In this document: positions 1 through 8,946 of the stretch, one piece after another | Layout: each line of letters starts with the position of its first letter | Numbering within the stretch: the stretch's first letter is position 1 | Position numbers and translations under genes: made by a program | Source: a virus | Length of the DNA: 22,616 nt | Reading direction: 5' to 3' (one strand) | IMG/VR virus record: IMGVR_UViG_3300048690_000040 | Coordinates: 1 to 22,616 of that record | Notes under the pieces: generated by a model | What the model was told of the DNA's origin: nothing | Databases searched by the model: none | What the model saw: only the letters and a program-made list of their open reading frames with translations

Positions 1-49
1 TAGGAAAATACATAGTTAATTGTGTTTATGGGTTATAGATAAATAAAAA

Positions 50-460
50 CTATTTTAAGAACAGTAACTTATACTTAGCACTATTAAGGCTAGACTTAAT
101 CATATCTAAGTCGTTTACTATTTCACTGTAAGGCATCATACCTTGTAAAGATGTAACCATCTGGTATACATCTCTAATATAAGATAACGCTTCTTGTACA
201 CTATTCAAAGGACGCGGTGCATTATCTTCATATGTTAACAACTTCTCAGCAGCTCCTTGGAATCCTTCAGCTAGTGCATCAGCATGTCCAGGTAAAGCAT
301 CATATAACTCATTAAGAGCTTTGTGTGCTGAGAATGAACCTAAGTCTTTTACTTTTAGGTGTAGTTTATGGAAACTAGTTGCAGCATTCATTAACTCGCT
401 AACGCAAGCAGCTGTCTTTGATTCTAAAGACCCATTTGGTCTTTGTAGTTTTTGTACCAT
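50..460 (-). CDS. Putative ferritin-like/DUF5856-type helical protein
   Basis: This 136-residue protein is predicted to be almost entirely helical. Its core reads as a sequence of helices with a His in FHKLHLK (about residues 30-36), AHKALNELYDAL (about 45-56), then HADALAEGFQGA, and a C-terminal helix ending YKLLFL. From memory, the pattern 'xxLHxK...aHkAlxxfYdxlxxxxDxlaExxqG' is that of Dps/ferritin-like small phage proteins such as DUF5856, so a four-helix bundle is likely. The function is unknown, and metal binding is only a possibility. It is the last complete gene of the minus-strand late block, 6 nt after the adaptor-like gene. The ATG is preceded by an A-rich leader without a Shine-Dalgarno sequence. 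Another minus-strand gene may start at position 13 but is cut off by the window edge. Confidence 0.6.
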   Translation of the reverse strand: MVQKLQRPNGSLESKTAACVSELMNAATSFHKLHLKVKDLGSFSAHKALNELYDALPGHADALAEGFQGAAEKLLTYEDNAPRPLNSVQEALSYIRDVYQMVTSLQGMMPYSEIVNDLDMIKSSLNSAKYKLLFLK

Positions 461-466
461 GTTTTA

Positions 467-1168
467 TTAACTGTTTCTACCTGCGTTTTGAACCTCTCTT
501 TGGTATTGATTCATTGACTCTATATCACCAGCCAAGATTGCAGCTGTCTCATCACATAAGATCTCAGCAACATCATCTTTAAACTCACATGTCACATCAT
601 ACTGAATAACAGTATTAGTTTCAATATCTATAGATCCTTTGAACTTAATAGCTCTTGGTTTTCTATAGTAGGTAAGCTTTGGAGCTTCAATACTAAACTC
701 ACCGTTCGTATAGATCTTGATCTTGTTACTCATGATTGTGCAGAAAGTCTCTCCCCATTGAAAAGAAGGAGACTTAAAGTTATCTGATAGTAATTCATCA
801 GCATTAGCTTCTTCAGCTAAATACACTGACATGATTCTACTTGGGCAACATGACGTAATAGCTCTTGTGCTAACACGAGTAAAGTGCATGTAATCAACTG
901 GGATATCAGATGTTTCAAAGTATAGATCTCTCTCAATACCGCTAAGATTAACTTCTTCTAATAATATCTGTAAGTCATCAACAATGTTAGATGACTGTTC
1001 AGGCATTAATGCTCTTGGTGTTAAACCATGAATAACCCGTCTTGTCCACTCAAGCTGCGCCTTATTAAAAGCTTCTTGAATCTGCCAACTTTCAATGTTG
1101 TCATAATCAAAACTTGCTAACTTGTTCAGACGTTGCTTAATCTTAAGCTGTATAAGTTTGTTATCCAT
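467..1168 (-). CDS. Putative head-neck adaptor / virion structural protein
   Basis: This 233-residue protein has an N-terminal helical segment (about residues 5-50, KQRLNKLASFDYDNIESWQIQEAFNKAQ). A middle region follows that is rich in beta strands. From memory, this N-terminal pattern recurs in proteins that follow the major capsid gene in Bacteroidota phages, where head-completion or neck adaptors usually sit. The assignment rests on position (three genes after the capsid gene) and size, not on a diagnostic motif. The start at ATG 1168 lies only 13 nt downstream of a strong hairpin with a T-run, so its expression may be controlled by that structure. It could instead be a minor capsid or tail-connector protein. 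Confidence 0.5.
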   Translation of the reverse strand: MDNKLIQLKIKQRLNKLASFDYDNIESWQIQEAFNKAQLEWTRRVIHGLTPRALMPEQSSNIVDDLQILLEEVNLSGIERDLYFETSDIPVDYMHFTRVSTRAITSCCPSRIMSVYLAEEANADELLSDNFKSPSFQWGETFCTIMSNKIKIYTNGEFSIEAPKLTYYRKPRAIKFKGSIDIETNTVIQYDVTCEFKDDVAEILCDETAAILAGDIESMNQYQREVQNAGRNS

Positions 1169-1215
1169 AGTCTTTAAAAAGACCTAGGTGCAGATCTTAC
1201 GGTATGCAACCTAGG
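1169..1215 (-). terminator. Hairpin plus T-run directly before the adaptor-like gene
   Basis: The arms ACCTAGGTTGCA and TGCACCTAGGT (minus-strand reading) pair over about ten positions with one bulged base, closing a loop of about 12 nt. They are followed by CTTTTT, giving an intrinsic-terminator shape. The T-run lies 7-11 nt before the ATG at 1168. The flanking AGTCTTT/AAAGACT is itself a short inverted repeat. It could end the preceding transcript, attenuate readthrough, or occlude translation initiation. Confidence 0.5.
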
Positions 1216-1230
1216 TACATCTTGTTTTAA

Positions 1231-1287
1231 AGTGCTGCACTATAGCATAGTATAGAGGGGCACTACTTGAAACATCTTTTCAGATGT
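1231..1287. other. Pair of intergenic hairpins
   Basis: Two further inverted repeats sit in the 154-nt gap between the adaptor-like gene and the 338-residue gene. AGTGC (1231-1235) pairs with GCACT (1260-1264) around an inner CTATA/TATAG pair. ACATCT (1272-1277) pairs perfectly with AGATGT (1282-1287) around a TTTC tetraloop. With the hairpin at 1182-1215 they make this spacer almost wholly structured. Confidence 0.45.
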
Positions 1288-1322
1288 CGGTCCAAGGATA
1301 CTATCCAAGGAGGAGAATATTA

Positions 1323-2339
1323 TTACTGTTGCCAGTATTTCTCAACACGTTCTGTCACGTCTCTTAAGATCTCTTCGTTTAAAGGATTCTTCAAGAACTC
1401 AACACAGTCTGACGGTGTACGTCCTAACATTGTTGATGTTGACATGTGATAGATAAATCCATCAGCTTTTGTTGCAATCATCTTGTAATATGTAGAATCT
1501 TTAACAATAGCACGAAGCTTCAAAGTTTCCATATCAAGAGCAGCTACCTCAATAAAGCGTTCTGCTGTTTTACGCTTGTTCTTATCAACATACTCTCCGT
1601 TAATGTATTTATCCATATTGTCATAGATAATGTCTGTAGGAGTAGATTTGCGATACTGAGCAGAGTTTACGTCGATCACTTTTGCAACGTAGAACAACTT
1701 ATTTGTATTCTTATTAAATAACTTCTCAAGTTCAGATAATGCTTTGTTACGAAGTTTCTTAACCTCTGTATTTGTCGAAGCAGTTTCTTCTAACTTATCT
1801 AAGTAGAACTTTGGTGGGACTGGAGTTGTCTTTGCATCATCAAGCGACTTTGCAACAATACTAAATCCACCTGCTTCAATAGCATACATACGAATCAAAT
1901 CATAAGGATCTTTATCAGGCTCTAAGAAGAGTGGCTCGTTTCCACATCTAATCTTTATCTTATCCCAGAAATCATCGTTGTTTGGTTTTAGCAAAACGAC
2001 TTTATTCCAGAAGTCAGGATCAGTAGGATCAATGATATTCGCAGCTAACTCTTTTTCTAACTGACAAACAACAGCACGAATCTGTTTAATCTTTGCTTCT
2101 GCTTCTTCAGGATTTAAGTCCTTTATCTCTGGAGCATATTCATTCAAACCAGTCTTATACCGTTTGATTCCATTAATCTCAAGGCATGCAATCGACTCTT
2201 CGTGGAAAGCTCCTTCAAACAAAGTTAAACCGTATTTTTGAAGACCCATGTTATCAACACTAGGATCAAAGTATGGTCTAATAGCAATCGTTGATCGCTT
2301 ATTTTGTGGATAACGTTCCACAATAGTTACTGAACTCAT
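1323..2339 (-). CDS. Unknown capsid-module protein
   Basis: This 338-residue soluble protein has no signal peptide or membrane segment. An N-terminal mixed region with EGAFHEESIACLEINGIKRY is followed by a helical, charged segment (about residues 82-105). A repeated sequence flavour follows around DPTDPDFWNKV and NNDDFWDKI (about residues 112-137). The C-terminal half carries Lys-rich helices. I do not recognise a family. Its place between the small post-capsid gene and the adaptor-like gene suggests a virion or head-assembly role by context only. The ATG at 2339 follows a leader with three tandem TTTGG units on the plus strand (ACCAAACCAAACCAAAC in sense), the most extended copy of the leader motif that recurs in this window. 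Confidence 0.55.
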   Translation of the reverse strand: MSSVTIVERYPQNKRSTIAIRPYFDPSVDNMGLQKYGLTLFEGAFHEESIACLEINGIKRYKTGLNEYAPEIKDLNPEEAEAKIKQIRAVVCQLEKELAANIIDPTDPDFWNKVVLLKPNNDDFWDKIKIRCGNEPLFLEPDKDPYDLIRMYAIEAGGFSIVAKSLDDAKTTPVPPKFYLDKLEETASTNTEVKKLRNKALSELEKLFNKNTNKLFYVAKVIDVNSAQYRKSTPTDIIYDNMDKYINGEYVDKNKRKTAERFIEVAALDMETLKLRAIVKDSTYYKMIATKADGFIYHMSTSTMLGRTPSDCVEFLKNPLNEEILRDVTERVEKYWQQ

Positions 2340-2362
2340 GTTTGGTTTGGTTTGGTTTATAA
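2340..2362 (-). promoter_or_regulatory. Extended AAACC-repeat leader before the start codon
   Basis: In sense orientation the leader reads ATTATAAACCAAACC and continues with two more AAACC units, ending at the ATG. This is the longest copy of the ATAAACCAA motif seen before several starts in this phage, where no Shine-Dalgarno sequence is present. An inverted repeat TTACTAGA (2369-2376) / TCTAGTAA (2379-2386) lies just upstream. Confidence 0.45.
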
Positions 2363-2398
2363 TAAGACTTACTAGACTTCTAGTAAATATCGTATTTC

Positions 2399-2623
2399 TT
2401 AATCTAATATCAAAGAGTTTAAGCTTCGTTCTGTAAGATCCTCTGGGTTCTTACTAGCTCTCAACTCTGCTTTTGCTAAATCTGTTTCAGTAAAGAGCAA
2501 ACACTTATGACCGTGGCCATCTTCGTCTTTTACCCATACAGCAAAATAAGCATCATTAACGTTAGGGAAGTTTTGCTTCTTGCTATTCTTCACCTTTACT
2601 AACTGTCCTAGTCTAGCTTTCAT
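2399..2623 (-). CDS. Small post-capsid hypothetical protein
   Basis: This is a 74-residue basic protein beginning MKARLGQLVKVKNSKKQNF. A middle part contains AVWVKDEDGHGHKCLLFTETDL and the tail is helical and charged. The reading frame stays open upstream to a GTG at 2713, but I choose ATG 2623. A copy of the recurrent leader, ATAAACCAAACCAACACA, lies immediately before that ATG and would otherwise be translated as an unlikely Asn/Thr-rich stretch. It follows the major capsid gene after a hairpin terminator. I recognise no family. By position it could be a capsid decoration or assembly accessory protein, but nothing in the sequence proves this. Confidence 0.55.
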   Translation of the reverse strand: MKARLGQLVKVKNSKKQNFPNVNDAYFAVWVKDEDGHGHKCLLFTETDLAKAELRASKNPEDLTERSLNSLILD

Positions 2624-2732
2624 TGTGTTGGTTTGGTTTATAGAACCTGTTGAGAGTTGCAAGCTCTCCGCATGATCAGTACGGTTTGCGTACAACAGGT
2701 TGAGGGTTGACACTTTTGATGTCTATAGTAAA

Positions 2733-2758
2733 ACCTGGAGAGTATTTCATCTCCAGGT
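2733..2758 (-). terminator. Hairpin terminator after the major capsid gene
   Basis: ACCTGGAGA (2733-2741) and TCTCCAGGT (2750-2758) form a perfect 9-bp stem with an 8-nt loop, followed in minus orientation by a short TTTTAC run. It starts 12 nt after the capsid stop codon. This is the usual place for a partial terminator that stabilises abundant capsid mRNA and lowers downstream expression. Confidence 0.65.
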
Positions 2759-2770
2759 CTACTAGTACTA

Positions 2771-4390
2771 TTAGAATGATCCGCCAGTAACAGGGTTACG
2801 CATCACAATCTTCAATACCTTAGTTGGGTCTTTAACCCAGATTGCTGGCATTGTTTGTGACATGAACACACGGTATCCGTTGAACTGTCCAGATGACTGG
2901 AAGCCTTGAGAACGACCCATGTAATCCATTGTACCGTTTTGGTAGAACCACTTCAATTGATTATCCCAAGATAACTTCAATAAGTAGATGTTATCGTTAG
3001 TGTTATCAGTGATATCAAAGATAACGAAGTTGTAAGAAGATAATGGGAAACCATCGATGATAGGGTTCTCAATATCGTTTGTGTGTACGTTATCAAACGC
3101 AGGGTTTAATACAAACTTAACGTTAGCTAAGAATGGAATAACGTATTGAGTATACGCAAAACCGAAATTTAAGTCCATTCCTTTACCAGTGATAGCACCA
3201 ACCTCAGAAGCATTGATTACTAAGCCAGAGTTGATCGCCTCTTTCTTAATAGCTTCGTTGATTAACTTCATACCACCCATACCTGTTTGAACAACTAATT
3301 CACGACGAGGATCTGGTCCCTGGAACTCAACCTTACCATTGAAGAAGTTGAAGATCTCAGATTTGAACAAGTCTAAGTTGAATGAACCTTTGTTGTAGAT
3401 ACGCTTGTAAGAGTTATCTAACTGCTTCCAAAGACCAACTGATAAACGAATATCATCTGGACCATCTTGCTTAACGCGACCACCTTGTCCCCACATTAAG
3501 TAAGACTCAATGTCAGTAGAGATTTTAGATAAGTGAGCAGCTTCTAAAGTTGTTAAGAATGTACGAGTCAATTGACCTGATTCGTATGCTTTCTTAACAT
3601 AGTCCTTACCCATTTTGTTAGCTAAACCTTGTAAGTCTGTAACCGCAGGATCGATAGACTTATCAAATGAACGCCATAACTCAACAACTGGTACAGTACC
3701 ATCTGCTTTCATTCCACCTTTCATCATCAAATCAGCACGAGATGATACAGAATAGTGAACGTGTGCTTCAGCACCACCAACGTAGTTATAGAACTCACGG
3801 TGTCCAGCATTAACTTGACCTAAGTCAGAGAAACGCTCACCATACTCTCCACGTGCAGAACCTTTACGGAAGATCTTTGTTCCTTGCTTTACATACTTGT
3901 TGTCTAAGAACTTCAAGTTGTCGTTGTTTACTAACTGAACTGTGTAGATGAAACCGTCACCTGCAGGGATAATATCATCTGCTGTTACGTACATCTCAGC
4001 TCCGTTGTACTTGTCATAAGTGATGATATCACCATGACCGAACTGACGCTTGTTCAATTTGATCTTGAACGACTGTCCGTCAATACCTTTTGTAGCATTT
4101 GCAGATTCAATATCTTCTAAGATATAAGGAAGATCTTGAGCTACAGGGATTTGCCACTTGTACTCACCACGAGAGTTATCAACGTTGATAACGTTTTTAC
4201 CTCCGAAAGAAGACATCTGGTACAAAGGCATTTCTACCTTTTGTGCCATTGCCCACAAATCCACTGGACCTAAGTCCATTGGCTCTGAGCTCTTAAGAAG
4301 GTTTGATAAGTGGTATGAATCAACGTGAGATGAAGCTGCATAGCTCGTATCACGCAAAAATATACCATTATTCAAAACTGGAGTTGCCAT
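2771..4390 (-). CDS. Major capsid protein (HK97-fold, probable)
   Basis: This 539-residue protein sits directly after the portal and scaffold-like genes and is followed by a strong hairpin, the standard place for the major capsid protein. The sequence is of mixed alpha/beta type. It has a Gly-rich, Asn-rich N-terminal arm, a central region with KISTDIESYLMWGQGG, and a C-terminal half (LVVQTGMGGMKLINEAI, PFLANVKFVLNPAFDNV) resembling the A-domain strands of Bacteroidota and crAss-like phage capsid proteins. Codons are visibly biased toward AAC, TTC, GGT and CGT compared with neighbouring genes, in line with high expression. The ATG is preceded by an A/T-rich leader (AACAAAAATAAAACATT). No protease gene is apparent nearby, so any maturation cleavage cannot be judged. 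Confidence 0.75.
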   Translation of the reverse strand: MATPVLNNGIFLRDTSYAASSHVDSYHLSNLLKSSEPMDLGPVDLWAMAQKVEMPLYQMSSFGGKNVINVDNSRGEYKWQIPVAQDLPYILEDIESANATKGIDGQSFKIKLNKRQFGHGDIITYDKYNGAEMYVTADDIIPAGDGFIYTVQLVNNDNLKFLDNKYVKQGTKIFRKGSARGEYGERFSDLGQVNAGHREFYNYVGGAEAHVHYSVSSRADLMMKGGMKADGTVPVVELWRSFDKSIDPAVTDLQGLANKMGKDYVKKAYESGQLTRTFLTTLEAAHLSKISTDIESYLMWGQGGRVKQDGPDDIRLSVGLWKQLDNSYKRIYNKGSFNLDLFKSEIFNFFNGKVEFQGPDPRRELVVQTGMGGMKLINEAIKKEAINSGLVINASEVGAITGKGMDLNFGFAYTQYVIPFLANVKFVLNPAFDNVHTNDIENPIIDGFPLSSYNFVIFDITDNTNDNIYLLKLSWDNQLKWFYQNGTMDYMGRSQGFQSSGQFNGYRVFMSQTMPAIWVKDPTKVLKIVMRNPVTGGSF

Positions 4391-4433
4391 AATGTTTTAT
4401 TTTTGTTAAAGGGTTATAATATAATCGTTTTGT

Positions 4434-5687
4434 TTAACGCTGGAATATGTTTGTTGGACGAGGGGCTTTTCTTACAGAAGGACGTTTGTCTTCTTCTTCA
4501 GCATAGCTTGATCCAACTTTTCTTGACTGTTCAGTTTTTAACTGACGCACAGTCTGTTCAACGGCTTGGTTCTTTGCATTCTTTGCAATGTTTTGACGAT
4601 ACGCTTCAGGATCTGAAAGTAACCACAATGCTTCTGCAACTAACGGGTAGTTTGGCTCAACAAACTGAAACTTCTCTAAAAGGTGTCCTAACTGATTTGT
4701 TGGACGTCCTGATATTGACGGATAGTTTGGTTGTACTAAACCTGCATACAAAGATGCTTGTGTTTTCTTGTCTAACTTAAGACCATTGATCTCAGCTGGA
4801 CGTAAAGCTTCAAACACATTCTCCATGTAAGCTTCTGCCGCTTGTTTTTGTTGACGATTGCGAGATTCTTGTTCAGCTAATTGAGACTGAACGATCTCTG
4901 CTTGCATGCTATCTAACTTAGGTTTAAACTGCTTTGCTTTCTTTTCAAGCACACCTAAGTCTTTCCATGTCGTCAACTCTTCTTCTATTTCTTCTGTATC
5001 ACCAAAGTTTGTTGCTTGTAAGTATGAACGAACGATAGACTCTTGATCATTCTCATCTGTAGGATTAAGTTCACGAACTTGTTCTACTTGAGCTAAGGCT
5101 TGAAATAAACCTTTAAGATCTTGTCCTCCATCAGCAACATACTTTGCTGCAACTTGTAACTCTTCTGGTAAAGACTCAAAAAACTCTTGAGGAGTATTTG
5201 AAGCAACTTCGTTCTTTAAGTTATCGATGTTTGCTTGCCATAACTCTTCGTAGTCTTTTTCGGCTAACGTACCTAAGTAATCATCAAGAGTTTGTTTTGA
5301 CTCATCAAAGTCATCAAATGCAAACATCTCTTTTGACTCGATACGTTTCTTGAAGAAATCAACTAAGCCAGACTTTTCTGTCTTAGGTCGACCACCTTTG
5401 TTTGGTTTTTGATCTTCATCATCTGCTGGCTCATCACCAAGCTGATTAAATAGTTCATCAACCTTTATAGGTTCGTCTTTTTTGTCATCACCGTTATCCG
5501 GATCATCTGACGTGTCATCATCTTTCTTATCAATAAAAGAAAGATCTGTTTTGTCTTGACTAAACATTGATGGCTTTGCAGACTCAGCAGAAGCAGGTGT
5601 AATAATACTATCTGCTCCTGGGGCTGATAACCAGCTATCAATATCCAAGTCTACTGTACCAGTAGTTGGTTCGTTATTTGTTGACAT
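4434..5687 (-). CDS. Scaffold-like capsid assembly protein
   Basis: This 417-residue protein lies between the portal and the major capsid protein. It is strongly acidic at the N terminus: about residues 50-110 are mostly Asp, Glu and Lys (KKDDDTSDDPDNGDDKKDE). A long helical and coiled-coil middle is rich in Gln and Glu (QSQLAEQESRNRQQKQAAEAYMENVFEAL, about residues 265-293). A basic C-terminal tail (KRPSVRKAPRPTNIFQR) could contact the capsid shell. Acidic disorder, coiled coil and a basic C terminus in this gene position are typical of phage scaffold proteins. There is no catalytic motif that would suggest a protease. The start at ATG 5687 follows a copy of the leader motif (ATAAACCAACCAACAT). 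Confidence 0.6.
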   Translation of the reverse strand: MSTNNEPTTGTVDLDIDSWLSAPGADSIITPASAESAKPSMFSQDKTDLSFIDKKDDDTSDDPDNGDDKKDEPIKVDELFNQLGDEPADDEDQKPNKGGRPKTEKSGLVDFFKKRIESKEMFAFDDFDESKQTLDDYLGTLAEKDYEELWQANIDNLKNEVASNTPQEFFESLPEELQVAAKYVADGGQDLKGLFQALAQVEQVRELNPTDENDQESIVRSYLQATNFGDTEEIEEELTTWKDLGVLEKKAKQFKPKLDSMQAEIVQSQLAEQESRNRQQKQAAEAYMENVFEALRPAEINGLKLDKKTQASLYAGLVQPNYPSISGRPTNQLGHLLEKFQFVEPNYPLVAEALWLLSDPEAYRQNIAKNAKNQAVEQTVRQLKTEQSRKVGSSYAEEEDKRPSVRKAPRPTNIFQR

Positions 5688-5800
5688 ATGTTGGTTGGTT
5701 TATTTTCTGTATCTCTACAATTATAATATACATAATATTATCAGATAAACTTCTGATGTGTACTATGTATTTATCTTACCCTAGGATTATATCGCTATGG
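5688..5800 (-). other. Intergenic spacer with hairpin and AT-rich promoter-like block
   Basis: The spacer between portal and scaffold genes holds an inverted repeat ATCAGA/TCTGAT around a 6-nt loop and the AT-rich block TATATTATAAT near the scaffold start. It ends in the leader motif ATAAACCAACCAAC. A weak terminator and a promoter for the scaffold-capsid unit are possible, but no clear Bacteroidota -7 box was found. Confidence 0.3.
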
Positions 5801-8539
5801 TTAATCTTTCTTTTTCGGCTCATCATACTTATTTTTGTTTTCACGTGCAATCTGAAGGGCTGTATCTATTTTTTCACGCTCTACACCTATTTTTTCACGC
5901 TCTAGAGATAACTGATCTTGATTCTTACGAGTCTTGTTAATTTCTTGCTCGCGTTTAAAGCTCATTTGCTCGTTGTATTGATCTTGAGATCTTATATCTT
6001 TTAAAGCATCTTGATAGTCAGACTGCATATTTTGATTGATATCAAATCCAGATCCTCTACCAGCAGCATTAATCTCTGCTACTGTAATATCTTTCTGAAC
6101 CATTTTATCATCACGCTCAGATTGAGCTTGAATCTCCATCTGTTTAGCTTTTTCAGCAGCAGCTAGTTGTTCTTGTTGCATCTGTTGTTGAGCTTGTTGC
6201 TCTTGCTGCTTCATTTGAGTAACCTTGTTCTCAGCCTCTTTTAATACTCCAGTTAACTCTGCGATCGATTCAGACTTAATAATGTTTCCTAGGTCATATA
6301 TCGAAGCCCCAGTAGTATTATTATTTAAAGCTAACTGCTTTAACTGATCCATTATTTGACGTTGATTAGTCTTTGTTGTACAAAAGATATTCAACTCACG
6401 TAATAATAAATCTGTACCGTTCATCTGGAAGTTAACGCGCTCATCTGTTGATGTAATATATTGTAATCTAACAGATGGTTTCTTTGAGTGATAGTACTGA
6501 GCTAAGTCAGTTCTCATCTCATGAACACGTGGCATTAAGTAATCACTATGTTGAGTAAAGTAAACTTCAGTCTGTGCATAAGATGCATTAACAGCTTGCT
6601 CAATACCTGTCGCAGTTTGTTGTGAAATCTGCTGACCCATACGTTGAGGATTAATACCAATCGTTTCAAACGCTTGATTCTTAAAGTGATTAGCTAACTG
6701 AATACGTGACATTAAACGATTTGTCTGCTCAAGATTAAGAACCTGATAATGCTGGAAAGATAAAGGATTCTCAGTATTTGTAATCGTTGTATCCAACGGT
6801 AACATCTGGAAGTTCTTCATTGCAACGTATGCTTTCTCAAGGTTATTCTTACCCCAATCTTCACCCATCGAGTGACGCGGTAAAGCATTTTGATCAAACA
6901 TAATCACTGTTCCTAGTTCATCAACTAAGATATCTGCTATCTGATTGTTAACAATATTGTATCCAATCTGATAAGGTTTCATCATATCAACAAGAGATGT
7001 TGATCGTGTGTTTCTATCACCAAATACAGACCCTTCAACAGGTAACTTGCATCCATAAAGAGTAGAGTCACCTTTGAACTGGAATGGAAGACGTGATGGT
7101 TTACCACCATTCAATCCCATGTAAATAGGATTAAGACCTCCTGGATTATTCATGCCCCAGAATGCAGGACGATTAGGTCCAATTTTAATACCACCCCATG
7201 TTTCGTTAATCCAGATCCAATCAAGATGCTCACCAAAGATCAAGTTTTCTTTTGTCTTGTTCTTTACAGTTGATGTATTATATAGAGGCTTTTCTGTAAT
7301 CTTATAAGATTCATCAACAATATCTTGAATCATCTCACCTTCTTCAGTAATCTTTACTAAGTGACCAAGTTTACGTTGTGACTTCCAATAGATAGTTGAT
7401 ACACGTAATAAGTGTGTCTTACCAAAATCAACAGTATCTTCTGAATCTGCTAAGATCCACTCAACTATATCTCCTGTACCAAACTGTGAATCATATTGAG
7501 ATGTAAACTGGCGATAAGCTAAAGATGGCATCTGTGTATTCCACTCATGTGAGCGAGTACCATCATAGTATGATCCATCATTTTGTTGACCACCAATAGC
7601 ATAACCAGCAGCACGAACAGGATATAAAGTCTCAAGAGACTCCATCTGATCTGCTGTCATCATCCAACCAAACTTATCAATAACATCTGATACAGACATT
7701 AAATCAATCTTACCTACCCAGTTACCTTGTGATACGTAACGAACATCTGGAGATTTATGATAGAAAGTAAGCAATGGGTTCCATAACTCCACTTCATAAT
7801 CATCTTCTCTCATCTGGAAGTGCCAGAACTCACGGTCAGTAATTAAACTATCTCTAAAAGCACGCTCTTCAAGCTCTTGCATTTTAAAGCGTTCAACATC
7901 AACCATCATTTGATGGGATGCCCACTGTTCAATCATTGAACGATAATCTTTTCTAAAGAAGTCTTCAATACCAGGAAGAGTCATTAAGTTTTCTCTACTT
8001 AGTTGTTGCTGACTTTCTTCTGACTCCATATCAACTCCCATGTTAACCATCTCCATGCGAATCTTTTGCTCAGCTTGCTGTAGTAATACTTTTTCTACCA
8101 TTGCACGCTTTTCTTCTAACATCTCATTATGAGAGATGTCATCAACAGCACGGAAAGTTATTTTGTTAACACGCTTTGCAAACTCTGAACAGAGTACGTT
8201 TATAACATTTGGGATGATAGGATAAAACTTTAACTCTAAAGCTGTTTGATCCTCTTGAGTTAACATATCAACAATGTCAGACATGTCATTACCATCTTCA
8301 ACGATGTAATCTGTCTTGTCAATGATACCTTTTGCAAGCTTATAGTTTTTCATCAATCTACGCGAGTTTCTGCGTAGTTGTTTCATTCCCTGGAACTCGA
8401 GCCAGTCTAAGTTATGAGCTTTCCACTCATCGTCTTTATCTTTTGCGGGTATAAACTGAATAGGCTGGGTTAACGTACCCATCTTGTTATTTTCAGTCTT
8501 CTTACCTGCCTTGGCGTCAAGGGCATTTATAATCTGCAT
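5801..8539 (-). CDS. Portal protein
   Basis: This 912-residue protein lies between the terminase/PhoH genes and the scaffold-like and capsid genes, matching the usual packaging-module order and the large size of portals in Bacteroidota phages. The portal forms the dodecameric ring at one capsid vertex through which DNA is packed. The N-terminal third has long helices and Trp/Tyr-rich segments (VELWNPLLTFYHKSPDVRYV). A middle region with NNQIADILVDELGTVIMFDQNALP leads into helices resembling a portal stem and crown (MGQQISQQTATGIEQAVNASYAQTEVYF). The last 160 residues are a Gln/Glu/Lys-rich coiled coil, including a duplicated EREKI unit (LEREKIGVEREKI). The start at ATG 8539 is preceded by AATAAACAGTTCAAAG, a variant of the shared leader. 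Confidence 0.8.
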   Translation of the reverse strand: MQIINALDAKAGKKTENNKMGTLTQPIQFIPAKDKDDEWKAHNLDWLEFQGMKQLRRNSRRLMKNYKLAKGIIDKTDYIVEDGNDMSDIVDMLTQEDQTALELKFYPIIPNVINVLCSEFAKRVNKITFRAVDDISHNEMLEEKRAMVEKVLLQQAEQKIRMEMVNMGVDMESEESQQQLSRENLMTLPGIEDFFRKDYRSMIEQWASHQMMVDVERFKMQELEERAFRDSLITDREFWHFQMREDDYEVELWNPLLTFYHKSPDVRYVSQGNWVGKIDLMSVSDVIDKFGWMMTADQMESLETLYPVRAAGYAIGGQQNDGSYYDGTRSHEWNTQMPSLAYRQFTSQYDSQFGTGDIVEWILADSEDTVDFGKTHLLRVSTIYWKSQRKLGHLVKITEEGEMIQDIVDESYKITEKPLYNTSTVKNKTKENLIFGEHLDWIWINETWGGIKIGPNRPAFWGMNNPGGLNPIYMGLNGGKPSRLPFQFKGDSTLYGCKLPVEGSVFGDRNTRSTSLVDMMKPYQIGYNIVNNQIADILVDELGTVIMFDQNALPRHSMGEDWGKNNLEKAYVAMKNFQMLPLDTTITNTENPLSFQHYQVLNLEQTNRLMSRIQLANHFKNQAFETIGINPQRMGQQISQQTATGIEQAVNASYAQTEVYFTQHSDYLMPRVHEMRTDLAQYYHSKKPSVRLQYITSTDERVNFQMNGTDLLLRELNIFCTTKTNQRQIMDQLKQLALNNNTTGASIYDLGNIIKSESIAELTGVLKEAENKVTQMKQQEQQAQQQMQQEQLAAAEKAKQMEIQAQSERDDKMVQKDITVAEINAAGRGSGFDINQNMQSDYQDALKDIRSQDQYNEQMSFKREQEINKTRKNQDQLSLEREKIGVEREKIDTALQIARENKNKYDEPKKKD

Positions 8540-8550
8540 CTTTGAACTGT

Positions 8551-8946
8551 TTATTCTTGTGAATCTACTTTCTGTAGATAATCTTGTAATATCTCGTCTG
8601 TTGTCATTTTACCACTTAGATCTCCTCCGTTAATACGTTGAGATAAAGTAGAAACTACTCCTGTAGTATCAGTATATGTTGCTGATCCAAAACCATTACC
8701 AGAAACATATGGACTAGTATGTGGTGCAGTTGTATAAAAATAAGGACTTGTACTTGGTAGTAGTGGAATAGGACTTCTAACACCTGGTGGGTATTGTATA
8801 GAAGGATTATTTTGTACCACTGGTTCCTCAGTATTTGATAATAAAAGTAATGCCTCTGTTAGATTTATTACTTTTTCGTCAATAAGCCTTGATAACAACT
8901 CAATCTTATCTTTATGCTTTTGTTGCTGACTTGTTAGTTTTTCCAT
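8551..8946 (-). CDS. Pro/Tyr-rich small protein between PhoH and portal
   Basis: This 131-residue protein has an amphipathic helical N terminus (about residues 1-40) and a low-complexity Pro/Ser/Tyr/Thr linker with TSPYFYTTAPHTSPYVSG (about 45-95). A short helical C terminus (MTTDEILQDYLQKV) ends it. Its start overlaps the end of phoH by 35 nt. A copy of the leader ATAAACC sits directly before the ATG inside the phoH end, which supports this start. I recognise no family. By position it could be a packaging or portal-associated factor. Confidence 0.5.
   Translation of the reverse strand: MEKLTSQQQKHKDKIELLSRLIDEKVINLTEALLLLSNTEEPVVQNNPSIQYPPGVRSPIPLLPSTSPYFYTTAPHTSPYVSGNGFGSATYTDTTGVVSTLSQRINGGDLSGKMTTDEILQDYLQKVDSQE

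Noticed and set aside
1305-1322. Shine-Dalgarno-like AAGGAGGAG on the plus strand
   Set aside because: No plus-strand gene follows it; it lies in the spacer after a minus-strand stop and is probably coincidental or structural.
1267-1721. Plus-strand open frames opposite the 338-residue gene
   Set aside because: They lie antisense to a well-supported gene, have low-complexity shadow translations, and lack leaders.
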